Part shown: positions 34,385-42,929 of the stretch, one piece after another
Layout: every line of letters begins with the position of its first letter
Numbering within the stretch: the first letter of the stretch is position 1
Assembly: GCA_024460105.1 (NCBI GenBank)
Contig: JANFXS010000005.1
Coordinates: forward strand, 1 to 64,000
DNA: 64,000 nucleotides
Direction of reading: 5' to 3'
Origin: Anaerotignum faecicola
GTDB taxonomy: Bacteria > Bacillota > Clostridia > Lachnospirales > Anaerotignaceae
Notes under the pieces: generated by a model
What the model saw: the letters and a program-made list of their open reading frames with translations, nothing else
What the model was told of the DNA's origin: nothing
Database searches by the model: none
Program-made: the position numbers and the translations under genes

Positions 34385-35296
34385 ATGAGAATAAAAAGAA
34401 TGCTGTCTTTTATTTTAAGTTTTATTATGGTTATTTCATTTGGCGTTACGGCTTATGCGGAAGATATATACGCCGGGAGCCTGAAATATTCAAACATTGC
34501 TACATATATAAATCATTTCCCGATACCGTCTTATAATTTTAACGGGGAAACATATATCTGCCTGGAAACACTAGGAACCTATGGTTTTGACCTTATATGG
34601 AATGATAACGACAAAACAAAATGCGCGGTACGCAACGGAGAAACGGAAATTACACCTTGCCAGACATTTATGCCGCGGTCGGATCAGGTTGGAAAGGAAT
34701 ACCAGAAGATTTATGAATGTGATGTAAAAGTTTATATGGGAGATCATGATAAGCTTGTAAAATGCTATAAGGATATGGACGGATATTTGTATATCAATGC
34801 AAACGAACTTTCATATTTCGGCAAGGTTGACTGGGTGCCGGAAGTAAACGCCGTTAAGGTATGGATTGGCGATGGCCTTAAGATGGACGAAAGTATGTTT
34901 CCGCTTAAACCGGATCCGTATCCTATAAAATATTATGATTATCTGGAATATGACGATAAAATATCATGGAACGCTTACAGTGCGGGCGGCGAGGTTATTT
35001 TTATAATGGCGTTTGTTGACGGCGCGGGCGAAGGATATATCACATGCCCGGGAAGCGTTTATTTTACCGTTTATGATTCGGCGGGAAATATTATAGGGAC
35101 GCACAGCGAATATTTTACGCCTGACGATTATTCTGTATACCAGTATTTTTTGGGTCTTACGGACAATAAGCTGTCAACGTATTTTTGGCTTGACGGGCTT
35201 GGAAAAATGCCCGACGGAAAAGCGTATGTCAGGGCCGATGTAACCGCAGGCGGATATACTTTCACCGCGGAAAGCAGCGTTGAGGCAATATATTAA
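34385..35296 (+). CDS. Secreted protein, copper-amine-oxidase-N-like, paralog A
   Basis: A 303-residue exported protein with a signal peptide ending AYAED (about residue 25). The first half (YINHFPIPSYNFNGETYICL, YGFDLIWNDNDKTKCAVR) resembles the repeated strand-turn pattern of copper amine oxidase N-terminal-like domains, which in Clostridia decorate secreted wall proteins. The second half is beta-rich with the motif PLKPDPYPIKYYD. ATG 34385 has GGAGGAG upstream. A paralog follows 211 nt downstream. No wall anchor is seen, and function is unknown. Confidence 0.82.
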   Translation: MRIKRMLSFILSFIMVISFGVTAYAEDIYAGSLKYSNIATYINHFPIPSYNFNGETYICLETLGTYGFDLIWNDNDKTKCAVRNGETEITPCQTFMPRSDQVGKEYQKIYECDVKVYMGDHDKLVKCYKDMDGYLYINANELSYFGKVDWVPEVNAVKVWIGDGLKMDESMFPLKPDPYPIKYYDYLEYDDKISWNAYSAGGEVIFIMAFVDGAGEGYITCPGSVYFTVYDSAGNIIGTHSEYFTPDDYSVYQYFLGLTDNKLSTYFWLDGLGKMPDGKAYVRADVTAGGYTFTAESSVEAIY

Positions 35297-35507
35297 ATCT
35301 TTAACGTCAGGAAACTTAAAAAAGGGTGGAAACTGGAAAGTATATATTCCAAATGAAAAATTACAGCCGTCATAAATTTATTTTATTTAATAATTATGGT
35401 CTGTGGCGGCTGTATTGGTTTTATCGGTAATTTATAACGCGGCTTATTCTTAAAACTTAATAAAATCATTAAATTATAAAAACTATCGTACAAATCAGGA
35501 GGAATTT

Positions 35508-36428
35508 ATGAGGGGCAAAAAGTTATTTGCTGTTTTAGCGGGAATTATTATTACGCTTTCGTCTGCCGTTTCAGCTTATGCGGGAGAAGTATCGGTTGGC
35601 AGCCTTAAATATTCCGATACTAACGTTTACATAAATAACTATCCGATACCTTCATATGAATTTGAAGGCGAAACATATATATGCTTGGAACATTTGGAAG
35701 GATACGGTTTTAACCTGATATGGGATGAAGATAATAATTCCAAATGTATTGTCCGCGGAAACGGAAATTATATTACGTCTGTGCCTACGTTTAAATCCCG
35801 TGAAGATCAGGTGGGGCAGGAATACAAAAAATTGTATAAATGCAGTGTTAAAGCGTATCTCGGAAATTATGAAAAAGAGATCCAATGTTATAAAATTATT
35901 GAGGGATATTTGTTTATTAAGGCAAGCGAGCTTGCATATTTCGGAAAAGTAGAGGAAGCTACGCAAGACGGCACGTATAAAATATGGATAGACGGCCTGG
36001 AAACTAGAGATTCTTTGTATCCGCTGAGGCCTGATCCTTATCCGGTTGAGTACAGAAAAAATATAATACCGAGCGATATTGCATCTTGGAATATTTCTAA
36101 CGGAAATTCTTATATTACAACTGTTATTTCGTTTAACGAAGGCCAAAATAAGATAACCGTTGTGCCAAGCGGCAGTATTGAAATATCTGTGATAGATATT
36201 AACGGCAATGTTATAGGCGGAAAAACAGAGCATTTTTCCATAGACGACTATAGTATATATCCATATTTTTATAATTATGTGGACAATGCCCGTGCGATAT
36301 CTTTTGGAATTGAACATTCGTCGCTTAAACCGGCGCCATACGGCAAAGCTGTTGTAAAGTGCAAAGTTAATGCGGGGGACAATGTTTACGAATTTGAACG
36401 CAATATAGAAGGGCTTCCGTCGGCATAG
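35508..36428 (+). CDS. Secreted protein, copper-amine-oxidase-N-like, paralog B
   Basis: A 306-residue exported protein colinear with its upstream neighbour: GSLKYS, YINNYPIPSYEFEGETYICLE, YGFNLIW, DQVGQEYKKLYKC, ELAYFGKV, PLRPDPYPVEY and the HFSIDDYSIYPYF segment all have counterparts in paralog A. The signal peptide ends in SAYA. It has its own AGGAGG site. The pair arose by tandem duplication followed by clear divergence, mostly in the last third. Confidence 0.82.
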   Translation: MRGKKLFAVLAGIIITLSSAVSAYAGEVSVGSLKYSDTNVYINNYPIPSYEFEGETYICLEHLEGYGFNLIWDEDNNSKCIVRGNGNYITSVPTFKSREDQVGQEYKKLYKCSVKAYLGNYEKEIQCYKIIEGYLFIKASELAYFGKVEEATQDGTYKIWIDGLETRDSLYPLRPDPYPVEYRKNIIPSDIASWNISNGNSYITTVISFNEGQNKITVVPSGSIEISVIDINGNVIGGKTEHFSIDDYSIYPYFYNYVDNARAISFGIEHSSLKPAPYGKAVVKCKVNAGDNVYEFERNIEGLPSA

Positions 36429-36487
36429 CGGTAATCAGCGGCAGAAGCCGCATATTGCCGTAGGATTAACGTAAGAATTATATTAAA

Positions 36488-36525
36488 AAAGCCTTGCATG
36501 CATGGATTTTGCACTGCAAGGCTTT
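36488..36525 (+). terminator. Terminator after secreted paralog B
   Basis: AAAGCCTTGCA / TGCAAGGCTTT hairpin; the downstream T-run is interrupted. Confidence 0.7.
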
Positions 36526-36591
36526 CTGCCGTTTTAATATAAAGGTTTTCAAAGTATGCAAATATATACAATGCTTTGAGCGCGATACAAA

Positions 36592-36646
36592 AAACACCTT
36601 CCTGCCGAATTAAGCTTTGAAAGCCAATACGGCAGGAAGGCGTTTT
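36592..36646 (-). terminator. Terminator of the rpsF-ssb-rpsR operon
   Basis: Read on the minus strand, CGCCTTCCTGCCG and CGGCAGGAAGGTG pair and are followed by six T residues. The plus strand also ends in TTTTT, so it may be bidirectional. Confidence 0.85.
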
Positions 36647-36656
36647 TAATTTAAAA

Positions 36657-36887
36657 TCAATCCTGTGAATACGGCATAAGGGATACGTGCCTTGCCCTTT
36701 TGATGGCTGTTGTTAAAGCCCTCTGATGTTTAGCACAGTTTCCTGTAATCCTTCTGGGAAGGATTTTGCCTCTCTCAGAAACGTATCTTCTTAATTTATT
36801 TATATCTTTGTAATCGATTGATGTGATCTTGTCAGCGCATGACTGGCATACGCGTTTTTTCCTGCGTCCACGTCTTTTCTGGATCAT
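36657..36887 (-). CDS. rpsR: 30S ribosomal protein S18
   Basis: A 76-residue basic protein with the S18 signature ([28 protein letters not shown]). It is the cysteine-containing form (CQSC plus a later CAKH), a possible zinc site. The ATG follows GGAGGTTAAGGCA. It is the last gene of rpsF-ssb-rpsR. Confidence 0.98.
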   Translation of the reverse strand: MIQKRRGRRKKRVCQSCADKITSIDYKDINKLRRYVSERGKILPRRITGNCAKHQRALTTAIKRARHVSLMPYSQD

Positions 36888-36909
36888 TGCCTTAACCTCC
36901 TTTTATAAT

Positions 36910-37398
36910 TTAAAAGGGTAAATCATCGTCTTCCAAACTTTCATCTATAGGAAAGAACCCGTCGCCGCCTGAAGGCTGCTGCTTTGGAGCGCTGTAACTA
37001 TTCTGCTGTGGCTGGGAATAATTGGGCGCCTGATAGCCGCCGCTTTCCTGAGCCATTCTTCCTTCATATGAAGAACGGCTTTCGGCAAAATATGTTTCTT
37101 CAACCACAACATCGGTGCTCCAGCGTTTGGTTCCGTCTTTATCGTCCCATGAACGGACTTGAAGTCTGCCGACTACGCTTACCATTTGGCCTTTTTTAAA
37201 GTACCTTTCAACAAACTCACCGCTTTTGCCGAACGCAACACAGTTTATAAAATCTGCGTCAGGTTCGCCGTCTTTTTTAAAGCGGCGGTTTACAGCTAAT
37301 GAAAATCTGGCTACAGCCAAAGGCTCCATGCCCTGGGAATATCTAACTTCGGGATCCCTCGTTAAACGTCCCATTAAAATCACCTTGTTCACTGTCAA
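36910..37398 (-). CDS. ssb: Single-stranded DNA-binding protein
   Basis: A 162-residue SSB. The OB fold covers about residues 1-105 (MTVNKVILMGRLTRDPEVRY, FINCVAFGKSGEFVERYFKKG), then a glutamine/serine/proline-rich linker and the acidic tip DDDLPF that recruits partner proteins. Position between rpsF and rpsR is the classical Firmicute arrangement. Confidence 0.98.
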   Translation of the reverse strand: MTVNKVILMGRLTRDPEVRYSQGMEPLAVARFSLAVNRRFKKDGEPDADFINCVAFGKSGEFVERYFKKGQMVSVVGRLQVRSWDDKDGTKRWSTDVVVEETYFAESRSSYEGRMAQESGGYQAPNYSQPQQNSYSAPKQQPSGGDGFFPIDESLEDDDLPF

Positions 37399-37406
37399 AC
37401 GCCTCC

Positions 37407-37694
37407 TTATGCTTCTTTACGAACGATAAGATAGCGAAGAACATTTTCCATAATGCGAACGCGGCTTTCGATTTCAGCAGGAACTGTGCCCTCTGCATCA
37501 AATGAAATGAAGCTGAAGAAACCTTCATTAACTTTCTGGATTTCGTAAGCGAGCCTTCTTTTGCCCCAATCGTCAATTTTGTCGATTGTACCGCCGAATC
37601 TTGTGATTAAGTCCTGAACCTTCTGGCTTTCCGCAGCTTTTGTTTCTTCGTCGAGATCAGGCCTTAAAACTAAAGCTAATTCGTACTTATTCAT
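37407..37694 (-). CDS. rpsF: 30S ribosomal protein S6
   Basis: A 95-residue protein (MNKYELALVLRPDLDEE, then GGTIDKIDDWGKRRLAYEI) typical of S6. The ATG at 37694 follows AAAGGAGGTG; the open frame extends 8 codons further without a ribosome site. First gene of the operon, whose S6-S18 complex is known to autoregulate the leader in other bacteria. Confidence 0.97.
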   Translation of the reverse strand: MNKYELALVLRPDLDEETKAAESQKVQDLITRFGGTIDKIDDWGKRRLAYEIQKVNEGFFSFISFDAEGTVPAEIESRVRIMENVLRYLIVRKEA

Positions 37695-37767
37695 TATATT
37701 ACACCTCCTTTTGGACATATGGCCCTTACATTAAACGTAAGAGCAAGGATAACCGTTACAAATGGGT

Positions 37768-37796
37768 ATTATAACACAGCTTAGTTTATTTTACAA
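37768..37796 (-). promoter_or_regulatory. Promoter of the rpsF operon
   Basis: On the minus strand, TTGTAA (37796-37791), 17-nt spacer, TATAAT (37773-37768), about 75 nt before rpsF, which leaves room for an S6:S18-type leader. Confidence 0.8.
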
Positions 37797-37933
37797 GTTT
37801 TTTATTAATATTTTGACGACTGCAATTTTTTTACTGTAAAAAATTCTTTTTGTGTACTTATTTTCTGCCGAGTGGTAAAATATATGCGTGGTATAGTAAT
37901 AAGCTTTAAATGGTTTTTGCGGGAGGTTTTAAG

Positions 37934-38845
37934 ATGAAAATTGCTGTTATTGGAATAGGGGGTATAGGAGGGCTTGTAGGGGCCGCCCTTGCAAGGCGGC
38001 ATAAAGGGATTTATTTGATTGCCCGTGGGGAGGGGCTTAAAGCTATATGTGAAAACGGCATAACGCTGGATAGTGAAATGCTTGGAAATTTTACTGCCAT
38101 ACCTGAAAAAGTCACGGACGATCCGAATGAAATCGGCATTGTAGACGCGCTTATAATATCTACTAAAAGCTATGCCCTTGACGAGGCGTGCGCCATGTGC
38201 CGGCCGATAGTTGGGCCAGATACTGTAGTGCTTCCGCTTTTGAACGGAATAAATGTGGGGAAAGACGTACGCGGGTACATTAATAACGGCGACACGGCGG
38301 AAGGGTGTATTTATGCTTTCAGTTCCAAAGACGGACCGGGAAGGACAAAACACATAGGAAACATGTGCCGTATAGATTTCGGCTTTGAGGACAAGCATGA
38401 AAACGGAAAAGCCGAGGAACTTGCGCGCATGCTCAATGAAAGCGGTATTACGACAACTTTTAACGAAAATATAATGGAATCTGCCTGGACTAAGTATATA
38501 ATGATGTGCGGAAACAGCTGCGTATTTACATACTTCGATTGTAATGCGGGGGAAGTCAGAAAAGATCCCGTAAAGTACAAATTTTTAAAAGACGTTTATA
38601 CCGAGCTTTATAATATTGCCGGCGCAAGCGGAGTTAAGCTTTCCGGCGACGTTATTGAGAAACATATGCGTGCTTTTGACGGACTTCCGGGGGAAGCCGT
38701 AACATCGCTGTACAGGGATTTGAAAAATGGAAGCGGCAAAACGGAATTTAAGGCAATTATAGGCAAAGCGGCGGAACTTGCGGAGAGCCTTGGAACAGAG
38801 GCGACGAATGTAATAAAGGCATATGAAAAAAATAAAGGCAGGTAA
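37934..38845 (+). CDS. panE: 2-dehydropantoate 2-reductase family protein
   Basis: A 303-residue NADPH-dependent ketopantoate reductase-type protein. The Rossmann motif GIGGIGGLVGAALA is at the N-terminus, STKSY holds the catalytic lysine, and NGINVG and AWTKYIMMCGNS match the substrate region. ATG 37934 follows GGGAGG. PanE makes pantoate for coenzyme A; paralogs reduce other 2-oxo acids, and no other pan gene is nearby, so the exact substrate is not assured. Confidence 0.87.
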   Translation: MKIAVIGIGGIGGLVGAALARRHKGIYLIARGEGLKAICENGITLDSEMLGNFTAIPEKVTDDPNEIGIVDALIISTKSYALDEACAMCRPIVGPDTVVLPLLNGINVGKDVRGYINNGDTAEGCIYAFSSKDGPGRTKHIGNMCRIDFGFEDKHENGKAEELARMLNESGITTTFNENIMESAWTKYIMMCGNSCVFTYFDCNAGEVRKDPVKYKFLKDVYTELYNIAGASGVKLSGDVIEKHMRAFDGLPGEAVTSLYRDLKNGSGKTEFKAIIGKAAELAESLGTEATNVIKAYEKNKGR

Positions 38846-38949
38846 TAAAGGCACATGCTTGAACAGCCGTGCATTTTAAGATTTCAGAAATAATTTTGTT
38901 TATTTTAAAATATTATAGTAGTAATCTGATTCCTTTATGGAGGGATTGC

Positions 38950-40323
38950 ATGCAGAACGATACTGCTGTAATAAGGACGGCAAATTTTACCCATGCTTTT
39001 TACCGAAGCGGAGAAGGCATATTCGGAAAATCAAACGGAGAAAGAATAGAACTTATAAATAATGATGTTTCGGACATGTCCGTCGGCGTCGGAAAGAACG
39101 GTTTTCCGGTAATATTCCATAAAAACGGCCGCGGAAACTGTTTTCTTACAAGCATAGGGGCAGGCGGCCAAACGGAAACAAGGATGCTTTCGCCGTCGGC
39201 GGCATTTTCCGAGGCGGATTACTGTGTGTACTGCCAAGGCGAAAACACAGGGGCATGGTTTGTTTATGCCAATAAAACGGGCGATAGAGGTATTTTTGCG
39301 GAAGAATACGCCGCGGGGAAAAACTCGCTTATGAAACTCGGCGGATTTGAGCCTATGAAGAAAGCGCCGTTTTATGTGTTTGGGAATAATAGCCCTATAT
39401 TGTTTTCAAGAAACGGCGCTATGCTGAATCTTTTTATTTTCAGCGGATGGAACCGATATTCAAAAGTTACCGTATCAAATAAAGGCGCTTTTATTACGGA
39501 TATTTCCTGTGTTGAATACGGAGGCAGGCTGCATATTGCATATATTATAGAAGAAAACCATATCTGTTCCCTTATGTATAAATATGTGGAAAACGGGCTT
39601 ATTTCCGCGCCGCGCGTACTGTTTAACTGCAAGGGCGCCGGAGCTTGCGTATCTTTTGCATCGCAGGGGAATATATTTATATTTGCAGTGTGCAAAAATA
39701 AAGGTATCTATGTGTTTTCGGGCGATAACGGCGTTAATTTCAGCACGGCGTCCAGGTTTTTTAAGCCGGTGGATTATATATGCAAAGCAAAATTTATAAG
39801 CGAGGGGGAAAATGCGTTGGAAGTCCTTATCGACAGCCACTATAATCCGCTTATAATAGACGACTTTGCCCCGGGCAGGGCGGACGTATTCAGATCACAG
39901 TATGACAGGCTTAAAAAGAAAATCGTATCATATGAAAACGATATACGGGACAATACCGACAAGGTTAAAGAAATTTCAGACGCGTTTGCCAAAACGCAGC
40001 AGGAAAACGATAAAATACTTTATTCATGGCGCGTAAGGCTTGAAGAGTCTGAAACGGAACTGCATGCGGCACAGGAAAGGGAGGCTGAGGCTGTGCAGAG
40101 GTGCGTACGGCTTGAAAGTGAAAACGTGCGTCTTAAAGGCGAGGTTCAAGCTTTAATTGAGGAGAGCCGCAAATATAAAGAGCAATATGAACAGGCTTTG
40201 GAGATTTCCGAACAGTCTGCGAGGATTGCCGAGGAAAACGAAACGCTGAAAAGGGCAAAAAAAATACTTGAAGAGGAACTGTACAGGATAAATAATAGTG
40301 ATAATTATGATTTTGAGGAATAA
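38950..40323 (+). CDS. Propeller-like domain fused to a coiled coil, unknown function
   Basis: A 457-residue protein without a signal peptide or membrane segment. Residues 1 to about 310 contain repeated beta-strand blocks of the kind seen in beta-propellers (PVIFHKNGRGNCFL, SPILFSRNGAMLNLFIFSG, GRLHIAYIIEENH, NIFIFAVCKNKGIYVFSGD). Residues about 320-445 are a long charged coiled coil (QYDRLKKKIVSYENDIRDN, then AQEREAEAVQRCVRLESENV), followed by an acidic tail. ATG 38950 has GGAGGG upstream. I recognise no family; a cytoplasmic scaffold or sensor is possible. It is monogenic. Confidence 0.75.
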   Translation: MQNDTAVIRTANFTHAFYRSGEGIFGKSNGERIELINNDVSDMSVGVGKNGFPVIFHKNGRGNCFLTSIGAGGQTETRMLSPSAAFSEADYCVYCQGENTGAWFVYANKTGDRGIFAEEYAAGKNSLMKLGGFEPMKKAPFYVFGNNSPILFSRNGAMLNLFIFSGWNRYSKVTVSNKGAFITDISCVEYGGRLHIAYIIEENHICSLMYKYVENGLISAPRVLFNCKGAGACVSFASQGNIFIFAVCKNKGIYVFSGDNGVNFSTASRFFKPVDYICKAKFISEGENALEVLIDSHYNPLIIDDFAPGRADVFRSQYDRLKKKIVSYENDIRDNTDKVKEISDAFAKTQQENDKILYSWRVRLEESETELHAAQEREAEAVQRCVRLESENVRLKGEVQALIEESRKYKEQYEQALEISEQSARIAEENETLKRAKKILEEELYRINNSDNYDFEE

Positions 40324-40330
40324 ATGGCTT

Positions 40331-40366
40331 TGCCGGAGAGTTTAAAATGCTTTCCGGCAGTTTTTT
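40331..40366 (+). terminator. Terminator after the propeller/coiled-coil gene
   Basis: TGCCGGAGAG / CTTTCCGGCA hairpin, then TTTTTT. Confidence 0.9.
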
Positions 40367-40877
40367 GGCGCGGCGGCGTATATATTATTAAAAATAAGCC
40401 GTTATGGCGGAAAGGGATTTTAAAGGCGCGGAATTTTCAATTATTCGGTAATATAAAGTATTTCGGAATAAAAACGGTCTATGCGCAGAACATAGTGTAT
40501 GGAAGGGTATGTATCGTATAGAAGGATATATCACAATAAGTGTTATTTTGATCAAAAGTAAAATTTTTTGAATTTAAAACTCACATTTCGTATTATATTC
40601 GGAACTAATTTTAATCTGCATATATGAAGAAAGTATGCCGCAAGGCTGTGCCGGAAAACGGCGAATTATATTGTAAATAAGCCGAAAATTTATGGCGCGT
40701 TGATAAAGTTCTTTTGTATATGTAGGATTTTACTATATTTCGACATATATCTTTTATATACTTGCTTTTTCGTGTCTATTTTAGGTTTAAAAACAGAGAT
40801 TTTAATTTATATATGGCTTTATGCTAAGATTTTATGTATAATGAACTATGTGCAAGTTACATTTTTTTGGAGGATTT
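40367..40877. other. AT-rich region upstream of the restriction-modification genes
   Basis: No gene is seen. A 12-bp perfect palindrome, TTTTGATCAAAA (40546-40557), contains the GATC target of the adjacent methylase, about 320 bp before its start. The DNA is clearly more AT-rich than in neighbouring housekeeping genes. Confidence 0.5.
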
Positions 40878-41933
40878 ATGAAACAGCATTTTACAGAAAA
40901 TAAATTCACGAATGGTGAAGATATGTTTAGACAGGGGGTGTTATTGAACGCTATTGATTTAAATAAAACCGAATTCGCTATATCATATGATGACTTTGAT
41001 AAGAATAATACGCTTTTAAGGCCGTTTTTAAAATGGGCGGGAGGAAAAAGCCAGATACTTCCGATAATCAGAAGCAAATACCCTGACGAGTTGGGGAAAA
41101 AGATATCTAAATATGCCGAGCCGTTTGTCGGCGGCGGGGCTGTGCTTTTTGACATATTAAATTTTTATTCTTTAAAAGAGATTTATATCAGCGATATAAA
41201 CGCCGAGCTTATAAACACATATCAGGTTATCCGCGACGAGATTGACGCGCTGATATCGGCTCTGACAGAATTTCAGGACGATTATATCCTGCTTAACGAA
41301 GAAAAGCGAAAAGAATGTTATATTGAGAAGCGGACAAGGTTTAACAGTTTAAAGGATTCTTTCGGCGCAAGCGACAATATAGAAAAGGCGGCTTTGTTTA
41401 TATTTTTAAACAGGACGTGTTTTAACGGGCTGTACCGCGTAAATAAGAGCGGCTATTTTAACGTGCCGGCAGGGAAGTACAAAAACCCGACTATTTGCGA
41501 TGAAAAGAATCTCAGGAATATTTCGGAAGCAATTAAAAATATTAATATAGTTTGTGCCGATTACCAAAAGTCCTATGATTTTATTGATGAAAACACATTC
41601 GTGTACTTTGATCCTCCTTACAGGCCAATCACGGAAAGCTCAAATTTTACTTCTTACACGGAAAAGCTTTTTGATGACAAGTCGCAAATGGAACTGGCCG
41701 AATTTATCAATTCAATCAATAAAAAGGGCGCCGCGATACTTTTAAGCAATTCCGATCCCAAAAATTCGGATTATAACGACGACTTCTTTGATGCGCTTTA
41801 TAACAGTTATAATATCGACAGGGTTGGAGTAACGAGAAGCATTAACTGTAACGGCCGTTCGAGGGGCAAAATATCGGAATTATTGATCACAAACCATAAA
41901 GCGGGAGATTGTAAAAGTGAAGAGGAACTTTAA
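40878..41933 (+). CDS. DNA adenine methyltransferase (Dam/DpnM type, GATC)
   Basis: A 351-residue N6-adenine methyltransferase of the D12 class. Motif I region PFLKWAGGKSQI lies at residues 49-60, FVGGGAVLFDIL is the second part of the AdoMet pocket, and the catalytic motif DPPYRP is near residue 245. It is longer than Dam by an N-terminal extension of about 45 residues. ATG 40878 has TTGGAGG upstream. The next gene is a DpnII-type endonuclease overlapping by 17 nt, so this enzyme should protect GATC sites. Confidence 0.94.
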   Translation: MKQHFTENKFTNGEDMFRQGVLLNAIDLNKTEFAISYDDFDKNNTLLRPFLKWAGGKSQILPIIRSKYPDELGKKISKYAEPFVGGGAVLFDILNFYSLKEIYISDINAELINTYQVIRDEIDALISALTEFQDDYILLNEEKRKECYIEKRTRFNSLKDSFGASDNIEKAALFIFLNRTCFNGLYRVNKSGYFNVPAGKYKNPTICDEKNLRNISEAIKNINIVCADYQKSYDFIDENTFVYFDPPYRPITESSNFTSYTEKLFDDKSQMELAEFINSINKKGAAILLSNSDPKNSDYNDDFFDALYNSYNIDRVGVTRSINCNGRSRGKISELLITNHKAGDCKSEEEL

Positions 41934-42780
41934 CGCTTGGATCTGCGGATTTAAGGGAAGTATTTCAGACTATAGTTATTATGTTGATTTTAGGAAAGTT
42001 TTTGATAATGTTGAAAAGCTCAAAGTGGAGCTTAATATATTAAATTCCTTAATCGGATCAAAAAATATTGAGGATGATTTTGAACGGATCATAGAAAGAT
42101 ATCCGGAAACATTGAAATGCATACCTCTCTTACTTGCAGTACGGCAGAATGAAATTTATACAATAGATCAGGACGGGGAGTTTAATTATTCGTTTAAACA
42201 CACGAATTACCCGATAGATCAGTATAAGGTTTTCATGAGGAAAACAGGTTTATTTGATTTAATAGAAAACCATGTTATAGCAAACCTTATAGACTATGTA
42301 ACGGGCGTTGAGGTCGGCCTTGATTCAAACGGAAGGAAAAACCGCGGCGGCCACTTGATGAAAGAGCTCGTAGAGAGTTTTATATTAAAATCCGGCCTTG
42401 AAAGGAATGTGACATATTTTAAAAATATGTATATACATGATATTCAGGACAGATGGGGTATGGATTTATCCGAACTTGCCATAGGGGTCAAAGCTAAAAA
42501 ACGTTTTGATTTTGTGGTTAAAACAAAATCAAATATTATAGGCATAGAAACAAACTTTTACAGCAGCAGCGGTTCAAAGCTTAATGAAACGGCGCGGGGA
42601 TATAAAGCGCTTGCCATTAGGGCAAGAGCTATCGAAGGATTTAAGTTTGTTTGGATAACGGACGGCCTTGGCTGGGTTGGCGCAAAACACAATCTTGAAG
42701 AAATGTTTGAAATTACAGATAATATCTATAGTATAAACGATTTGGAAAACGGGGCTATTACACAGATGATTGAAGAATAG
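41917..42780 (+). CDS. DpnII-family type II restriction endonuclease (GATC)
   Basis: A 287-residue protein, close to the length of DpnII, starting at GTG 41917 within the end of the methylase gene. Family features include DFERIIERYPETLKCIPLLLAVR, VGLDSNGRKNRGGHLME-like GLDSNGRKNRGGHLM, and the presumed nuclease core KRFDFVVKTKSNIIGIETNFY (D and ExN/ETN residues). DpnII cuts unmethylated GATC. The start lies 13 nt after GGGAG, and the overlap couples its translation to the methylase. Confidence 0.92.
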   Translation: MKRNFNAWICGFKGSISDYSYYVDFRKVFDNVEKLKVELNILNSLIGSKNIEDDFERIIERYPETLKCIPLLLAVRQNEIYTIDQDGEFNYSFKHTNYPIDQYKVFMRKTGLFDLIENHVIANLIDYVTGVEVGLDSNGRKNRGGHLMKELVESFILKSGLERNVTYFKNMYIHDIQDRWGMDLSELAIGVKAKKRFDFVVKTKSNIIGIETNFYSSSGSKLNETARGYKALAIRARAIEGFKFVWITDGLGWVGAKHNLEEMFEITDNIYSINDLENGAITQMIEE

Positions 42781-42867
42781 CCGAACATATTTTGGGGTGC
42801 CGGACAGGCAGTTTTATATGAGCGCTGAAGCGCTGTTGAATTATGCATATACTAAAAAGATATCGGC

Positions 42868-42902
42868 GGCCTTTCGGATTTTTAACAATCCAAAGGCCTT
42901 TT
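42868..42902 (+). terminator. Terminator of the restriction-modification operon
   Basis: GGCCTTTCGGATT and AATCCAAAGGCC pair to form an imperfect stem, followed by TTTT. Confidence 0.75.
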
Positions 42903-42929
42903 AATTGTTAAGGAAGCGGGGGAATATTT

